In this document: in pieces, positions 1 to 7,216 of the stretch
Layout of the letters: each line of letters begins with the position of its first letter
Numbering within the stretch: position 1 is the stretch's first letter
NCBI GenBank assembly: GCA_009877105.1
Contig: WXFD01000048.1
Location: 1 to 39,184 of the forward strand
Direction of reading: 5' to 3'
DNA: 39,184 nucleotides
Source of the DNA: Bacteroidales bacterium
GTDB taxonomy: Bacteria > Bacteroidota > Bacteroidia > Bacteroidales > VadinHA17
Translations under genes and position numbers: made by a program
Notes under the pieces: generated by a model
Database searches by the model: none
Told to the model about the DNA's origin: nothing
What the model saw: only the letters and a program-made list of their open reading frames with translations

Positions 1-462
1 GTCCTTCTCCAAAGGTTAATATTCGATAACTTGTCTATCATGCTGGATATGAGTGATTTGTAAGGTTCGTGTTCCCTGATGGTCATAACTTTGTATAGAT
101 TGTGGTTAATCTATTAAGTTATTGATTATCAGGGACATAACCAAATTATTTCAATATTATTTATTAACTATTTTATTGACATTCAAACAATTATATTAAT
201 ATTTAACGAAGTATTGTTACCACAATGAAGACAGGTAAATGTTGAAATCATTACTGTAATCTTTCAAAAACCGAAAGATTACTGATTCTTAATCCTATTA
301 GAAGGGTGGTATCAGTTTTTGCCGGTAGGTGGTATCAGTTTACTCCGGCGTTAAAATGAAAGAAATGAAATTCACTGGAAATGCTCGAAATGCATGAATA
401 ATGGTACTATTACTGGTATACAGTGACTAATGGATAAAACAGGTCAAATTAATCGAGAACAT
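1..462. other. AT-rich intergenic region at left edge
   Basis: No convincing coding sequence is visible on either strand. The stretch from about 120 to 300 is much richer in A+T than the genes to the right. It contains an inverted repeat, TCCCTGAT at 73-80 and ATCAGGGA at 128-135, and the 23-bp direct repeats listed separately. It may be the outer part of a mobile element whose body lies left of the window, but no transposase is seen. Confidence 0.5.
305..350. repeat. two tandem 23-bp repeats, IS21-end-like
   Basis: GGTGGTATCAGTTT occurs at 305-318 and again at 328-341, exactly 23 bp apart. Each copy is followed by a CCGG-containing spacer. Multiple short direct repeats at the element ends are a known trait of IS21-family insertion sequences, and I recall related GGTATCAGTTT...CCGG ends in Bacteroidetes. 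No istA or istB is in the window, so this would be one end or a solo remnant. The repeat is seen directly; the IS21 assignment is inference. Confidence 0.4.
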
Positions 463-492
463 AAAAAAAACCCTGCCCTTTCTGACAGGGTC
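463..492 (-). terminator. rho-independent terminator of tRNA-Pro
   Basis: Read on the minus strand, a hairpin with arms ACCCTG and CAGGGT is followed by eight T residues (463-470 on the plus strand). It lies about 65 bp downstream of the tRNA gene and suits it as its terminator. Confidence 0.75.
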
Positions 493-557
493 TTTTAATT
501 TCTCAGTACAAAAAGGTACAAATAATTTGTAAACCTTTAATAATCAGTACCTTTTTG

Positions 558-631
558 TCGGGGTGAGAAGACTCGAACTTCCGACCTCTACGTCCCGAAC
601 GTAGCGCGCTAACCAACTGTGCTACACCCCG
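558..631 (-). tRNA. tRNA-Pro (anticodon CGG)
   Basis: The minus strand folds into a standard 74-nt cloverleaf. The acceptor arms are CGGGGTG and CACCCCG with discriminator A. The anticodon stem CTACG/CGTAG encloses the loop TTCGGGA, so the anticodon is CGG, reading proline codon CCG. The T arm carries GTTCGAGTC. The C1-G72 pair and the anticodon-arm sequence match bacterial proline tRNAs. The 3' CCA is not encoded, so it must be added by tRNA nucleotidyltransferase. The gene stands alone with its own promoter and terminator. Confidence 0.95.
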
Positions 632-645
632 AGTTTTATGAACTA

Positions 646-675
646 CAAAAGTAATCAATCTTACCTTAATACAAA
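646..675 (-). promoter_or_regulatory. Bacteroidetes-type promoter of tRNA-Pro
   Basis: On the minus strand TTTG (675-672) is followed after 18 bp by TACTTTTG (653-646). This fits the Bacteroidetes -33/-7 consensus TTTG...TAnnTTTG. The tRNA 5' end at 631 lies just downstream. Confidence 0.6.
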
Positions 676-1029
676 ATGATAACCGAAAAAGCCTTTCCTG
701 AAGGATCTGCCAGGTTCTCCCTGTAACCAGCCATCCAGGCTCACTGCCCTGCATGCTGTTTCCAAGTCCCTGTGAGTGAATAACTATCTCAAACAGAACA
801 CCTTGACGTGGGCCTCTGACATCAGCCTTCACAATGTCCGGTTATCATTCTTTCATGACCAGTCAGGCTGCCTCAAGCCTGATACCTTGGTCATGTTCCT
901 TGACGGGAATCATAATACAATCGGTCCTTACTCCCTTAACAGGCGCAGGATGCAGGTTATTAAAAGCTGTCGGTCAGAAATTCTTCAGGTTTGAAACCAG
1001 ATATTTCAATACCCCAAAGATGTCCCTGC
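676..1029. other. intergenic region, possible decayed gene end
   Basis: There is no intact gene here. Base composition is coding-like rather than AT-rich. On the minus strand, the frame between stops at 974-976 and 863-865 would read as a plausible protein C-terminus (PAPVKGVRTDCIMIPVKEHD and a few more residues). It has no start and no long upstream reading frame. It may be a gene remnant or chance. Confidence 0.3.
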
Positions 1030-2610
1030 TCAATTGCGAATGGTGTCGGTGTATTTCTTAAGCGAATCCTTGTCCGGTTCCACACTCCATCCCGAAATTA
1101 TACCGCCATAGAAATAGAAATCCACATTGAAAATTACACCGGTGTTCAGATCCTTCACCTGGTAGTACTTTGTTGCACCGGATTCCTTGATCAATTCATA
1201 GTTGTCAAGATTAAGCTTAATTTTCTCCTGGTCGGCCATGAACCTGTCAGCAATAGCTTTCAAAAAAGGCTGGGGTTCACGGTTCCATCTCTGAGCGCCG
1301 CTAAGCATGCTGATATAGGCTTCTGGCGTGTTCACCTGCATTGCATTCCTTGCAAATCTTTCTACCAGCGCCGGGTCGGCTTTCTTTACTTCAGGCAGCT
1401 TATAAGCTCCTGCCAGGCTCAGGGAAGCAAGCATTCTGAAGTTAACAGCTTTCATTATGCCTTTGTTTTCAAAGGGATTTGCATTGGCTGTCCTGGTCAC
1501 CGGAGCCTGCGGCTTTCCCTTCATTGCTTCCCTCGAAGCCCTTGCACTGTCTGCATAAGCCCTGAACCTGGCGCGCACTTCAGGTGATCTCAGGCTTCCC
1601 ACGGTAAAAATAGCTATCCCCCGGGCACCGTTATTCAGGGCCTCATCCATGCAGTCAAACATTTCAGGGCCATTTGATGCCGTCATTCCGCAATACAATG
1701 TGGTCATGGGGTTTTTGTCCCTTACGTTTTCAAGAGTGCAATCGGAAATGAAACTAATGTCACCGGTATAGAAGTTATGGTAAACCATCGGGAACACTAT
1801 GTCGAGGTGCCATTTCCCCCAATCCTGGCGAACCATTTTCTTAGCCATCCTGGGTGTCGGAAACGGTGAAGCTGCCATTACTTTCCCGTATGAATGAACT
1901 ATTTCAGCGATCATGTTCGCTACTTCGGTGATCTGATCACATCTGAACTGGAGCCATTTCTCATCTGTTGAAGGATCGTCCTGTTCCCTTGGATCATACC
2001 CGTGTTTTTCCTTAAACAATCTAATCATTTCAGGATGATATCCGAAATCAAATTCAGGATATTCCCTGTCCTGTACCACGCCATATCGCGGCCACAGTGT
2101 TGTTGGAAGGATCACATCCACAAAGCGATGATAATCAATTGCAATGCCATTCAGCCCCTCCACCTTGCAGTAGGCTGTCACTTTATCCTTTATATACTGC
2201 CTTACTTCGGGCAATGCAGGACACATGAATTTGTAATAATCAACATAAGCTTTAGTATCTGCAAGGCTTTCTCCTTTCCTGTTGACACTCAGCCAGTCAG
2301 GATGCGCCTTAACCATCGAATCACGTCCATGTTCCAGGTTCATGGTCCATAGCCATGCATATACTTCAATGCCATGCTTTTTTGCAACAGGTATTGCTTC
2401 CCGGTAATCATCGGGTGTTGGTGCATTGAGCATGACCCCGTCAATTCCCGATTCATTCATTACAGCGCATACCGAGTCAAAATTCATTCCGGGCCGGTAA
2501 TCAAGCCATGTCCAGAACATCGGATAATCTTCTTTGGCTGATTTATTTCCTGAACATGACATCAGCAAGAAAATACCGCTCACAATAAAAAGATAGATTA
2601 ATTTTTTCAT
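1030..2610 (-). CDS. GH10-like (GHL) family lipoprotein, putative glycosidase
   Basis: A 526-residue secreted lipoprotein. The N-terminus is a type II signal peptide with lipobox LMSC, Cys19, which predicts a membrane anchor facing the periplasm or cell surface. Residues about 30-350 look like the TIM barrel of the glycosyl-hydrolase-like YddW/GHL10 group: an early FWTWLDYR strand, then GVMLNAP, YAWLWTMN, the candidate active-site segment IAIDYHRFVD, and a late DIVFPMVYHNF strand. Residues about 380-526 form a separate C-terminal domain that I do not recognise. The substrate cannot be named from sequence. The gene follows the GH9 gene on the same strand about 150 bp away, so the two are probably co-transcribed and act on the same glycan. 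The start is the ATG giving the full signal peptide. The family call is fairly safe; catalytic activity is inferred. Confidence 0.75.
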   Translation of the reverse strand: MKKLIYLFIVSGIFLLMSCSGNKSAKEDYPMFWTWLDYRPGMNFDSVCAVMNESGIDGVMLNAPTPDDYREAIPVAKKHGIEVYAWLWTMNLEHGRDSMVKAHPDWLSVNRKGESLADTKAYVDYYKFMCPALPEVRQYIKDKVTAYCKVEGLNGIAIDYHRFVDVILPTTLWPRYGVVQDREYPEFDFGYHPEMIRLFKEKHGYDPREQDDPSTDEKWLQFRCDQITEVANMIAEIVHSYGKVMAASPFPTPRMAKKMVRQDWGKWHLDIVFPMVYHNFYTGDISFISDCTLENVRDKNPMTTLYCGMTASNGPEMFDCMDEALNNGARGIAIFTVGSLRSPEVRARFRAYADSARASREAMKGKPQAPVTRTANANPFENKGIMKAVNFRMLASLSLAGAYKLPEVKKADPALVERFARNAMQVNTPEAYISMLSGAQRWNREPQPFLKAIADRFMADQEKIKLNLDNYELIKESGATKYYQVKDLNTGVIFNVDFYFYGGIISGWSVEPDKDSLKKYTDTIRN

Positions 2611-2687
2611 TTAATGCTTATTGGGTTAAAGATTATGCGTTTATGCAATCCGTCCGGTAAAAACGGGCATTAACCGGATACCTGCAA

Positions 2688-2726
2688 TAACCACAAAGAA
2701 CACCCGGTAAGTGTTCTTTGTGGTTA
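2688..2726 (-). promoter_or_regulatory. perfect 16-bp intercistronic stem-loop
   Basis: TAACCACAAAGAACAC at 2688-2703 is an exact inverted repeat of 2711-2726 around a 7-nt loop. It lies between the GH9 stop and the GHL start. No real T-run follows on the minus strand (only TTATTG), so it is more likely an attenuating or mRNA-stabilising hairpin than a full terminator. A smaller repeat, TCCGGT/ACCGGA (2653-2658/2673-2678), lies next to it. Confidence 0.6.
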
Positions 2727-2762
2727 ATCAATTGCCCTGTAAAACTGCTGAAACCGGAAATA

Positions 2763-5201
2763 TCAAAATTCCGATATCAGTGAGAACCATTTCATTGCAG
2801 AGGAACCCCATACTTCCTTGTAAGTTGCTGTATTGAACTGAGGCCAGTAAGGGGTGTCTTCATTGAATCGCGACTGCATGCCAACCGGGATCTCTCCTAC
2901 CGTTTCCCCCGGAAGAGCTACATACTGCTGCATGTAGTTGCTTCCTTCTCCCCATATAAGTGACTGTCCGAATGGATTTTTGCCGACAACCCAGAATAGC
3001 TGCTGCTCAGCTATATCCATCAGTTCCCTGTCGTTCAGGAATTTTGCGCAAAGTGCGGCTGCTTTCCCGGTTGCAAGATTTACTGCAGTATTGCCCTTGA
3101 ATGAGAACCATACCGGGAATACCCTCAGATAATGCTCTTCATCAAGCTTTACGCCATTTGCAAGCTGCTCCTTGTAATCAGGTCCCGCGCCACGAAAAAT
3201 ACCGACCTGGGCAACATAGAAATTAACGGAATCTTTCACCTCATCCTTGTGATATACGCCGCTGGGAACCATTCCGTATGGCTGCACATACTGCATGATG
3301 TTTTTCAGGTATTCACCATATATCCTGATTGAATTCTCCCAAGTCCTGTAATCCGGATGGTTTGGCTGTGTTTTGCACAATTCGGTCAGGGCCTGCATGT
3401 AAACATAGTCGCGCGACTGATGGTTGTAATGCACTATTGACTTCTTTTCATGATCGCGGTAGAAGAATCCTCTTGTTCCGTTTTTATCATTCAATGGCTC
3501 AGTTCTCTGACACTGAATGACATATTTAATGAATTCAGCAGCCTTGTCGGCATAATATTTCTCGCCGGTAAGCTTGTAAAGCATGCTGGCTGCCCACGAC
3601 ACAGAAGCCATATACTGGCTTTGCGAAGCCATATAAGCATGTCCGTGGCCCTTGTTTATCCTCTCATTATAGCCGAGCTTCTCAAACCTTGCAAGTGCGA
3701 ATCCAAAATCCTCTTTGGCAATCTTTTTCAGATTCTCCTTCAGCATAGGATCATGGTCAATGCTCATTGAGGCGTAGGCTTCAATACCTGAAAAGAGGAA
3801 GTTTTCAAAACCGCCGTTATGTATGGTTCCCTGACGACGTCCGGCATCATCTATTGTACCTATCAGTTTATCGGTCCAAAGATTTGTACCCCAGGTCTGG
3901 AACCTGTATCCGTCGCCCAGCCTGGTTTTCATTATAAAATCAATGCCCCACAATGACTCTTCCAGCAACCTGTGATACAGATCGATCTCGTTTTTCTCCC
4001 TGGCCCTGTTGGCCATCTCCATTATTGAATAGGCAATTTCTCCGGTCTGCAGAGCCTGCTGCGACATATCGGCAGCATCGTGCCAACCGCCGCTGACAGG
4101 ATATATCTTTCCGTTCCATTCGCAGTTGAGATCTGAATGGCAGGCCCCGTGCTTACCCGGAACCGGGTAGCCGCACCTTTCCACGAACATGAAATTGCAA
4201 ACCCTCCACGCCGAATTATCCCACAAATTCCGGTTTATAAAAAATGGCTGGGTGGAAACTGATCCGACCCTGATTATGAATTCGCCTTCTTTCCTGAAAT
4301 CGCTGAAGTCGATTGTCTCAAAATCACCGATACGCGTTTTGGAAGGTGTTATGCTTCCTTCATACACAACCTGCGACGTGGTATAATCAATAAGCTCAAA
4401 CTTGCCCTTGTGGCCGGCTACATTTACAATGGCTGTTTTCACGCTTTCCGGCCTGTAACCTGAAGTTGAATAGATGATCCTGTTTGCAGCGGGTTTCCAG
4501 CCACTGACAACCTCCGGATTTTCAACAACCTGCAATTCTATTGCATCAATGTCGAATTTCAGTGAGTCACCCATGGTAAGCTCCCTTCCGAAAACCTCGA
4601 TTGCAAATTTCAGTTTGGTAACCTTATCCCTGGCCAGTTCGGTCATCTCAATGAAACACTCGTTCCATTGCCCGTTGACAAGGTTCATTTCGTGGTATCC
4701 TTCCCTGCCGTAGATATCCGGAACTTTGATTTTTCCGTCGTTCTCAACATACAGATTCAGATAAATGCTCCTTGCACCTTCACAATCGGGATAAACATAC
4801 AAATGTATCCTGTTGAATTTCTCCCAGCTCTTCCCGCCGACATTAAAAACAGCGTAGGATGATCCCCGTCCCAGCCCCCTTCTTGGTATGCTGTCGGGCA
4901 TTGTGGGAGCTACCAGCCTCAGGCTCCTCTTTCCGCTCTTGCTCCTTTCAGTAGTAAGCCGCATCCCCCCTATCCCTTCATGAGTCCATCCCGCAAGTGT
5001 TTCAAAATCACTCAGCATGCTGGAAACCAGCACTTTTTTGGTAAGACCAAAGGTCTCAAATGATTTGCTGTAGTCCAGCGGAAGCGGGAAATGCACATAA
5101 CCCGTGTTCCTGATATCTGACTTCAGCTTCTGGTCAGGCTGGGCATATACAAATGACCCAAGTAAAATAATCAACAATAGTGATGTAATTTTTCTTTTCA
5201 T
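2763..5201 (-). CDS. glycoside hydrolase family 9 protein with N-terminal CBM-like and Ig-like domains
   Basis: An 812-residue secreted enzyme. Residues 1-20 are a signal peptide ending VYAQ, without a lipobox. Residues about 60-228 resemble a beta-sandwich carbohydrate-binding module (FETLAGW, RIHLYVYPDCEG, KFDIDAIEL). Residues about 235-325 resemble the CelD-type N-terminal Ig domain. The GH9 (alpha/alpha)6 barrel fills the rest. The signature GGWHDAADMSQ carries Asp375 and Asp378, matching the DAGD nucleophile/base motif with Ala for Gly. The late segments WVVGKNPFGQS and TATYKEVW supply the conserved VGxNP-like element and a candidate acid, Glu796. GH9 enzymes are mostly endo-beta-glucanases, with some exo-glucosidases and exo-glucosaminidases; the true substrate is open. 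It appears to be the first gene of a pair with the GHL lipoprotein. No promoter was identified with confidence upstream. Confidence 0.88.
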   Translation of the reverse strand: MKRKITSLLLIILLGSFVYAQPDQKLKSDIRNTGYVHFPLPLDYSKSFETFGLTKKVLVSSMLSDFETLAGWTHEGIGGMRLTTERSKSGKRSLRLVAPTMPDSIPRRGLGRGSSYAVFNVGGKSWEKFNRIHLYVYPDCEGARSIYLNLYVENDGKIKVPDIYGREGYHEMNLVNGQWNECFIEMTELARDKVTKLKFAIEVFGRELTMGDSLKFDIDAIELQVVENPEVVSGWKPAANRIIYSTSGYRPESVKTAIVNVAGHKGKFELIDYTTSQVVYEGSITPSKTRIGDFETIDFSDFRKEGEFIIRVGSVSTQPFFINRNLWDNSAWRVCNFMFVERCGYPVPGKHGACHSDLNCEWNGKIYPVSGGWHDAADMSQQALQTGEIAYSIMEMANRAREKNEIDLYHRLLEESLWGIDFIMKTRLGDGYRFQTWGTNLWTDKLIGTIDDAGRRQGTIHNGGFENFLFSGIEAYASMSIDHDPMLKENLKKIAKEDFGFALARFEKLGYNERINKGHGHAYMASQSQYMASVSWAASMLYKLTGEKYYADKAAEFIKYVIQCQRTEPLNDKNGTRGFFYRDHEKKSIVHYNHQSRDYVYMQALTELCKTQPNHPDYRTWENSIRIYGEYLKNIMQYVQPYGMVPSGVYHKDEVKDSVNFYVAQVGIFRGAGPDYKEQLANGVKLDEEHYLRVFPVWFSFKGNTAVNLATGKAAALCAKFLNDRELMDIAEQQLFWVVGKNPFGQSLIWGEGSNYMQQYVALPGETVGEIPVGMQSRFNEDTPYWPQFNTATYKEVWGSSAMKWFSLISEF

Positions 5202-5532
5202 AGTCAGGTAGTATTTTTAAAATGTTAAGTTAATTATTAAATGGTCCTGATACAAATTCTTAGGTTGGCAGCTTCAGCTTTTTAATTATTTTTAAGTTTT
5301 ATTTCCCTTATGTGACAGGGCTTCAGTAACGTAGATCCGGCATCCTGTTCCAGCCTGGTGTTAATGCTTTCACACAATCTGATTTCAACGATCTTTTTGC
5401 ATTTTCCAGTTCCTCCAGATCCTACGGCTCCCTCTTCCTTCACGCCAAACGACTCAGTATAATTCTCCCCCCCCAAAAATAACAAAAGGGGAATCTTAAA
5501 CCTGTTCCGTTCAGAAGCAAAAATATTGCATA
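5202..5532. other. intergenic region between GH9 and HxlR genes
   Basis: This is the left part of the 408-bp divergent gap. It holds a run of eight C residues (5467-5474) followed by CAAAAATA, which on the minus strand is TATTTTTG, a possible -7 element for the GH9 gene but with no matching -33 box. A minus-strand reading frame of 67 codons (5282-5485) starts with TTG, has no recognisable similarity, and is not accepted as a gene. Confidence 0.4.
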
Positions 5533-5564
5533 TTTGCCTTGAAAAAAGCTGTGCTATACTTTTG
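5533..5564 (+). promoter_or_regulatory. promoter of the HxlR-acyltransferase operon
   Basis: TTTG at 5533-5536, a 20-bp spacer and TACTTTTG at 5557-5564 give an exact match to the Bacteroidetes -33/-7 consensus. Transcription would start near 5570, about 40 nt before the HxlR start codon. Confidence 0.65.
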
Positions 5565-5584
5565 TATACCTTGGTATAATCAAG
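5555..5584. promoter_or_regulatory. nested palindromes, likely HxlR operator
   Basis: Two inverted repeats overlap. TATAC-TTTT-GTATA spans 5555-5568 and TATACC-TT-GGTATA spans 5565-5578. The second is extended by CTT (5559-5561) and AAG (5582-5584) in mirror position. They cover the -7 element and the expected transcription start, where bound protein would block RNA polymerase. HxlR proteins bind such dyads as dimers, so autorepression is the simplest reading. The palindromes are seen directly; the binder is inferred. Confidence 0.6.
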
Positions 5585-5609
5585 GTGAAATGAGATTTAC
5601 ATTTGTGTT

Positions 5610-5972
5610 ATGGAAAACCAGGTCAGTTTTAAAGAGGTCAAAGCATGTCCGGAGAGGTATGTTCTTGCCATATCCGATACCCTGAATGTACTCACCGGAA
5701 AATGGAAACTTCCTATAATCGGTACTCTTTTTTATAACAAGAAAAGATTTGAAGAAATAAAAAACAATATACCCAGGATCACCCCGGGGATTCTTTCCAA
5801 AGAACTTAGGGAGCTGGAAACTAACGGGATAATAAAAAGAGTAGTACCAGATTCGGTACCGGTTGCTGCGGAATACGAACTGACCGATTCTGGAAGGAAT
5901 CTGAAAGAAGTTCTTGACAGAATGCTGCAATGGGGCATACAGCACAGGGATTGGGTTAATGCAAGCATATAA
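5610..5972 (+). CDS. HxlR-family winged-helix transcriptional regulator
   Basis: A 120-residue protein that is essentially a single HxlR winged helix-turn-helix domain. The N-terminal CPERYVLAISDTLNVLTGKW matches the family opening CPv...L..I.GKW, including the conserved Cys that senses oxidants or aldehydes in some members. The recognition-helix region is PRITPGILSKELRELETNGI, and the wing ends AAEYELTDSGRNL. Such proteins bind DNA as dimers and often control the adjacent gene. Here the two acyltransferase genes follow at 35 and 24 bp on the same strand, and palindromes overlap the promoter, so it probably regulates its own operon. The inducer is unknown. The ATG start fits the family length. 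Confidence 0.93.
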   Translation: MENQVSFKEVKACPERYVLAISDTLNVLTGKWKLPIIGTLFYNKKRFEEIKNNIPRITPGILSKELRELETNGIIKRVVPDSVPVAAEYELTDSGRNLKEVLDRMLQWGIQHRDWVNASI

Positions 5973-6007
5973 AGACATCACAAACACAAATTTATAATTT
6001 CAGATCA

Positions 6008-7192
6008 ATGGGTAACAGCAACCGTATACTGTCAATCGACATCATGAGAGGTTTTACACTGGTACTCATGCTGTTTGTTAATGATCTTTATATGCCGGGC
6101 GTACCTGCATGGCTGGGTCATGTTAAGGCTGACTTCGACGGGATGGGTCTGGCCGACTGGGTTTTTCCAGGATTCCTGTTTATGGTAGGCATGTCGATCC
6201 CTTATTCCATCGGCAACAGGATTGCAAAGGGAGAAAGCAGGACATCTCTCCTCATTCACATTTTTATCAGAACCATCAGTCTCCTTGTAATCGGGGTATT
6301 AATGTCCAATTCTAGAAATGTCAATGCAGAGTATACCGGGATAACCAAAAATATCTGGTCGCTGATAATGTACACAGGGGTGTTCCTTATCTGGAACAAC
6401 TACAACGAATCGAAACTGAACAGGTTTCTGATAATGGGCCTCAGGATTCTGGGTGTGCTGCTCATAATACCGATGGTCATTATTTTCAGGGCGGGCGAAG
6501 ACAGGGGTTTTTACTATTTTGCCTGGGGTATCCTGGGAGCAATCGGATGGGGTTACCTGGCAGCCGCACTGGTATATTTGTGGTTCCGGAACAACATTCT
6601 TAAAACAGCCTTTGCCGTATTATTTTTCCTTATTCTCAATATTCTTTCTAAGCTCCATCTGCTGGGTTTTCTGAATCCGGTCAGGCAATTCCTGGGAATA
6701 ATAACCGGCGGAAGCGTTCCCTTCATGGTCCTTTCCGGCATGCTTACAACTCTGATCCTTAAAAAATACGTTGCTGAAAATCCGGGAAAGACATTGCTTT
6801 CCATAGTGACACTGGGAATCGCATTCATAGCGGCAGGATTCATCCTCCGGCCCTGGTTTATAATCTCCAAAATCCAGGCAACACCCACATGGGGTCTTAT
6901 CTGCAATGGTATCAGCATGATCCTGTTTGCACTATTTTTCTGGATAATTGACATCCGGAAGAAAGTAAACTGGTGTCTTTTTCTCAGACCGGCCGGAGCC
7001 AATTCACTGACGGTATACCTCGTACCCGATATGTTTTATTACATCATCTGGCAATTCTCACTCCCGCTGTTGTTTTACAAGCAACTGGCAGAACCGGTTC
7101 TTGTAGTCATGGGATCCGTGGTCTGGGCCGTGATAATGGGCGTCGGGTTGCCGGTACTTCTGGAAAAGATTAATTTCCGGCTTAAACTCTAA
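6008..7192 (+). CDS. DUF5009 / HGSNAT-like membrane acyltransferase, copy 1
   Basis: A 394-residue multi-pass membrane protein, about ten or eleven helices. It belongs to the COG4299/DUF5009 group, related to heparan-alpha-glucosaminide N-acetyltransferase (HGSNAT) and the bacterial NagX proteins. The N-terminal SIDIMRGFTLVLMLFVND is the usual opening. WLGHVKADFDGMGLADWVFP follows, with His38 matching the position of the HGSNAT active-site His next to GL.DW.FP. Later family segments are GILGAIGWGYLAAAL, ATPTWGL and PAGANSLTVYLVPD. By analogy it would move an acyl group across the inner membrane onto an amino sugar or other glycan. It lies in an operon after the HxlR gene and before a close paralogue. 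The family is clear; the acceptor is unknown. Confidence 0.85.
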   Translation: MGNSNRILSIDIMRGFTLVLMLFVNDLYMPGVPAWLGHVKADFDGMGLADWVFPGFLFMVGMSIPYSIGNRIAKGESRTSLLIHIFIRTISLLVIGVLMSNSRNVNAEYTGITKNIWSLIMYTGVFLIWNNYNESKLNRFLIMGLRILGVLLIIPMVIIFRAGEDRGFYYFAWGILGAIGWGYLAAALVYLWFRNNILKTAFAVLFFLILNILSKLHLLGFLNPVRQFLGIITGGSVPFMVLSGMLTTLILKKYVAENPGKTLLSIVTLGIAFIAAGFILRPWFIISKIQATPTWGLICNGISMILFALFFWIIDIRKKVNWCLFLRPAGANSLTVYLVPDMFYYIIWQFSLPLLFYKQLAEPVLVVMGSVVWAVIMGVGLPVLLEKINFRLKL

Positions 7193-7216
7193 TGTTATAT
7201 TTTTCACATTAATCCA

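Noticed and set aside
503..832. 109-codon minus-strand reading frame across the tRNA region
   Set aside because: It runs through the tRNA-Pro gene, its own terminator side and the tRNA promoter; its C-terminal half is translated tRNA.
5282..5485. 67-codon minus-strand reading frame in the GH9-HxlR gap
   Set aside because: TTG start, no ribosome-binding site, no recognisable domain, low-complexity start next to a C8 run.
5467..5497. C8 run with nearby GGGG as a terminator or riboswitch
   Set aside because: Only a bulged partial stem forms and no T-tract or known aptamer pattern is present.
5598..5605. TACATTTG as the HxlR promoter -7 box
   Set aside because: It ends 4 nt before the start codon and its nearest -33 box is 24 bp away; the element at 5557-5564 has a perfect -33 partner and a sensible leader.
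5610..5987. minus-strand reading frames opposite the HxlR gene (135 and 78 codons)
   Set aside because: Antisense shadows of a clear HxlR coding sequence with no domain similarity.
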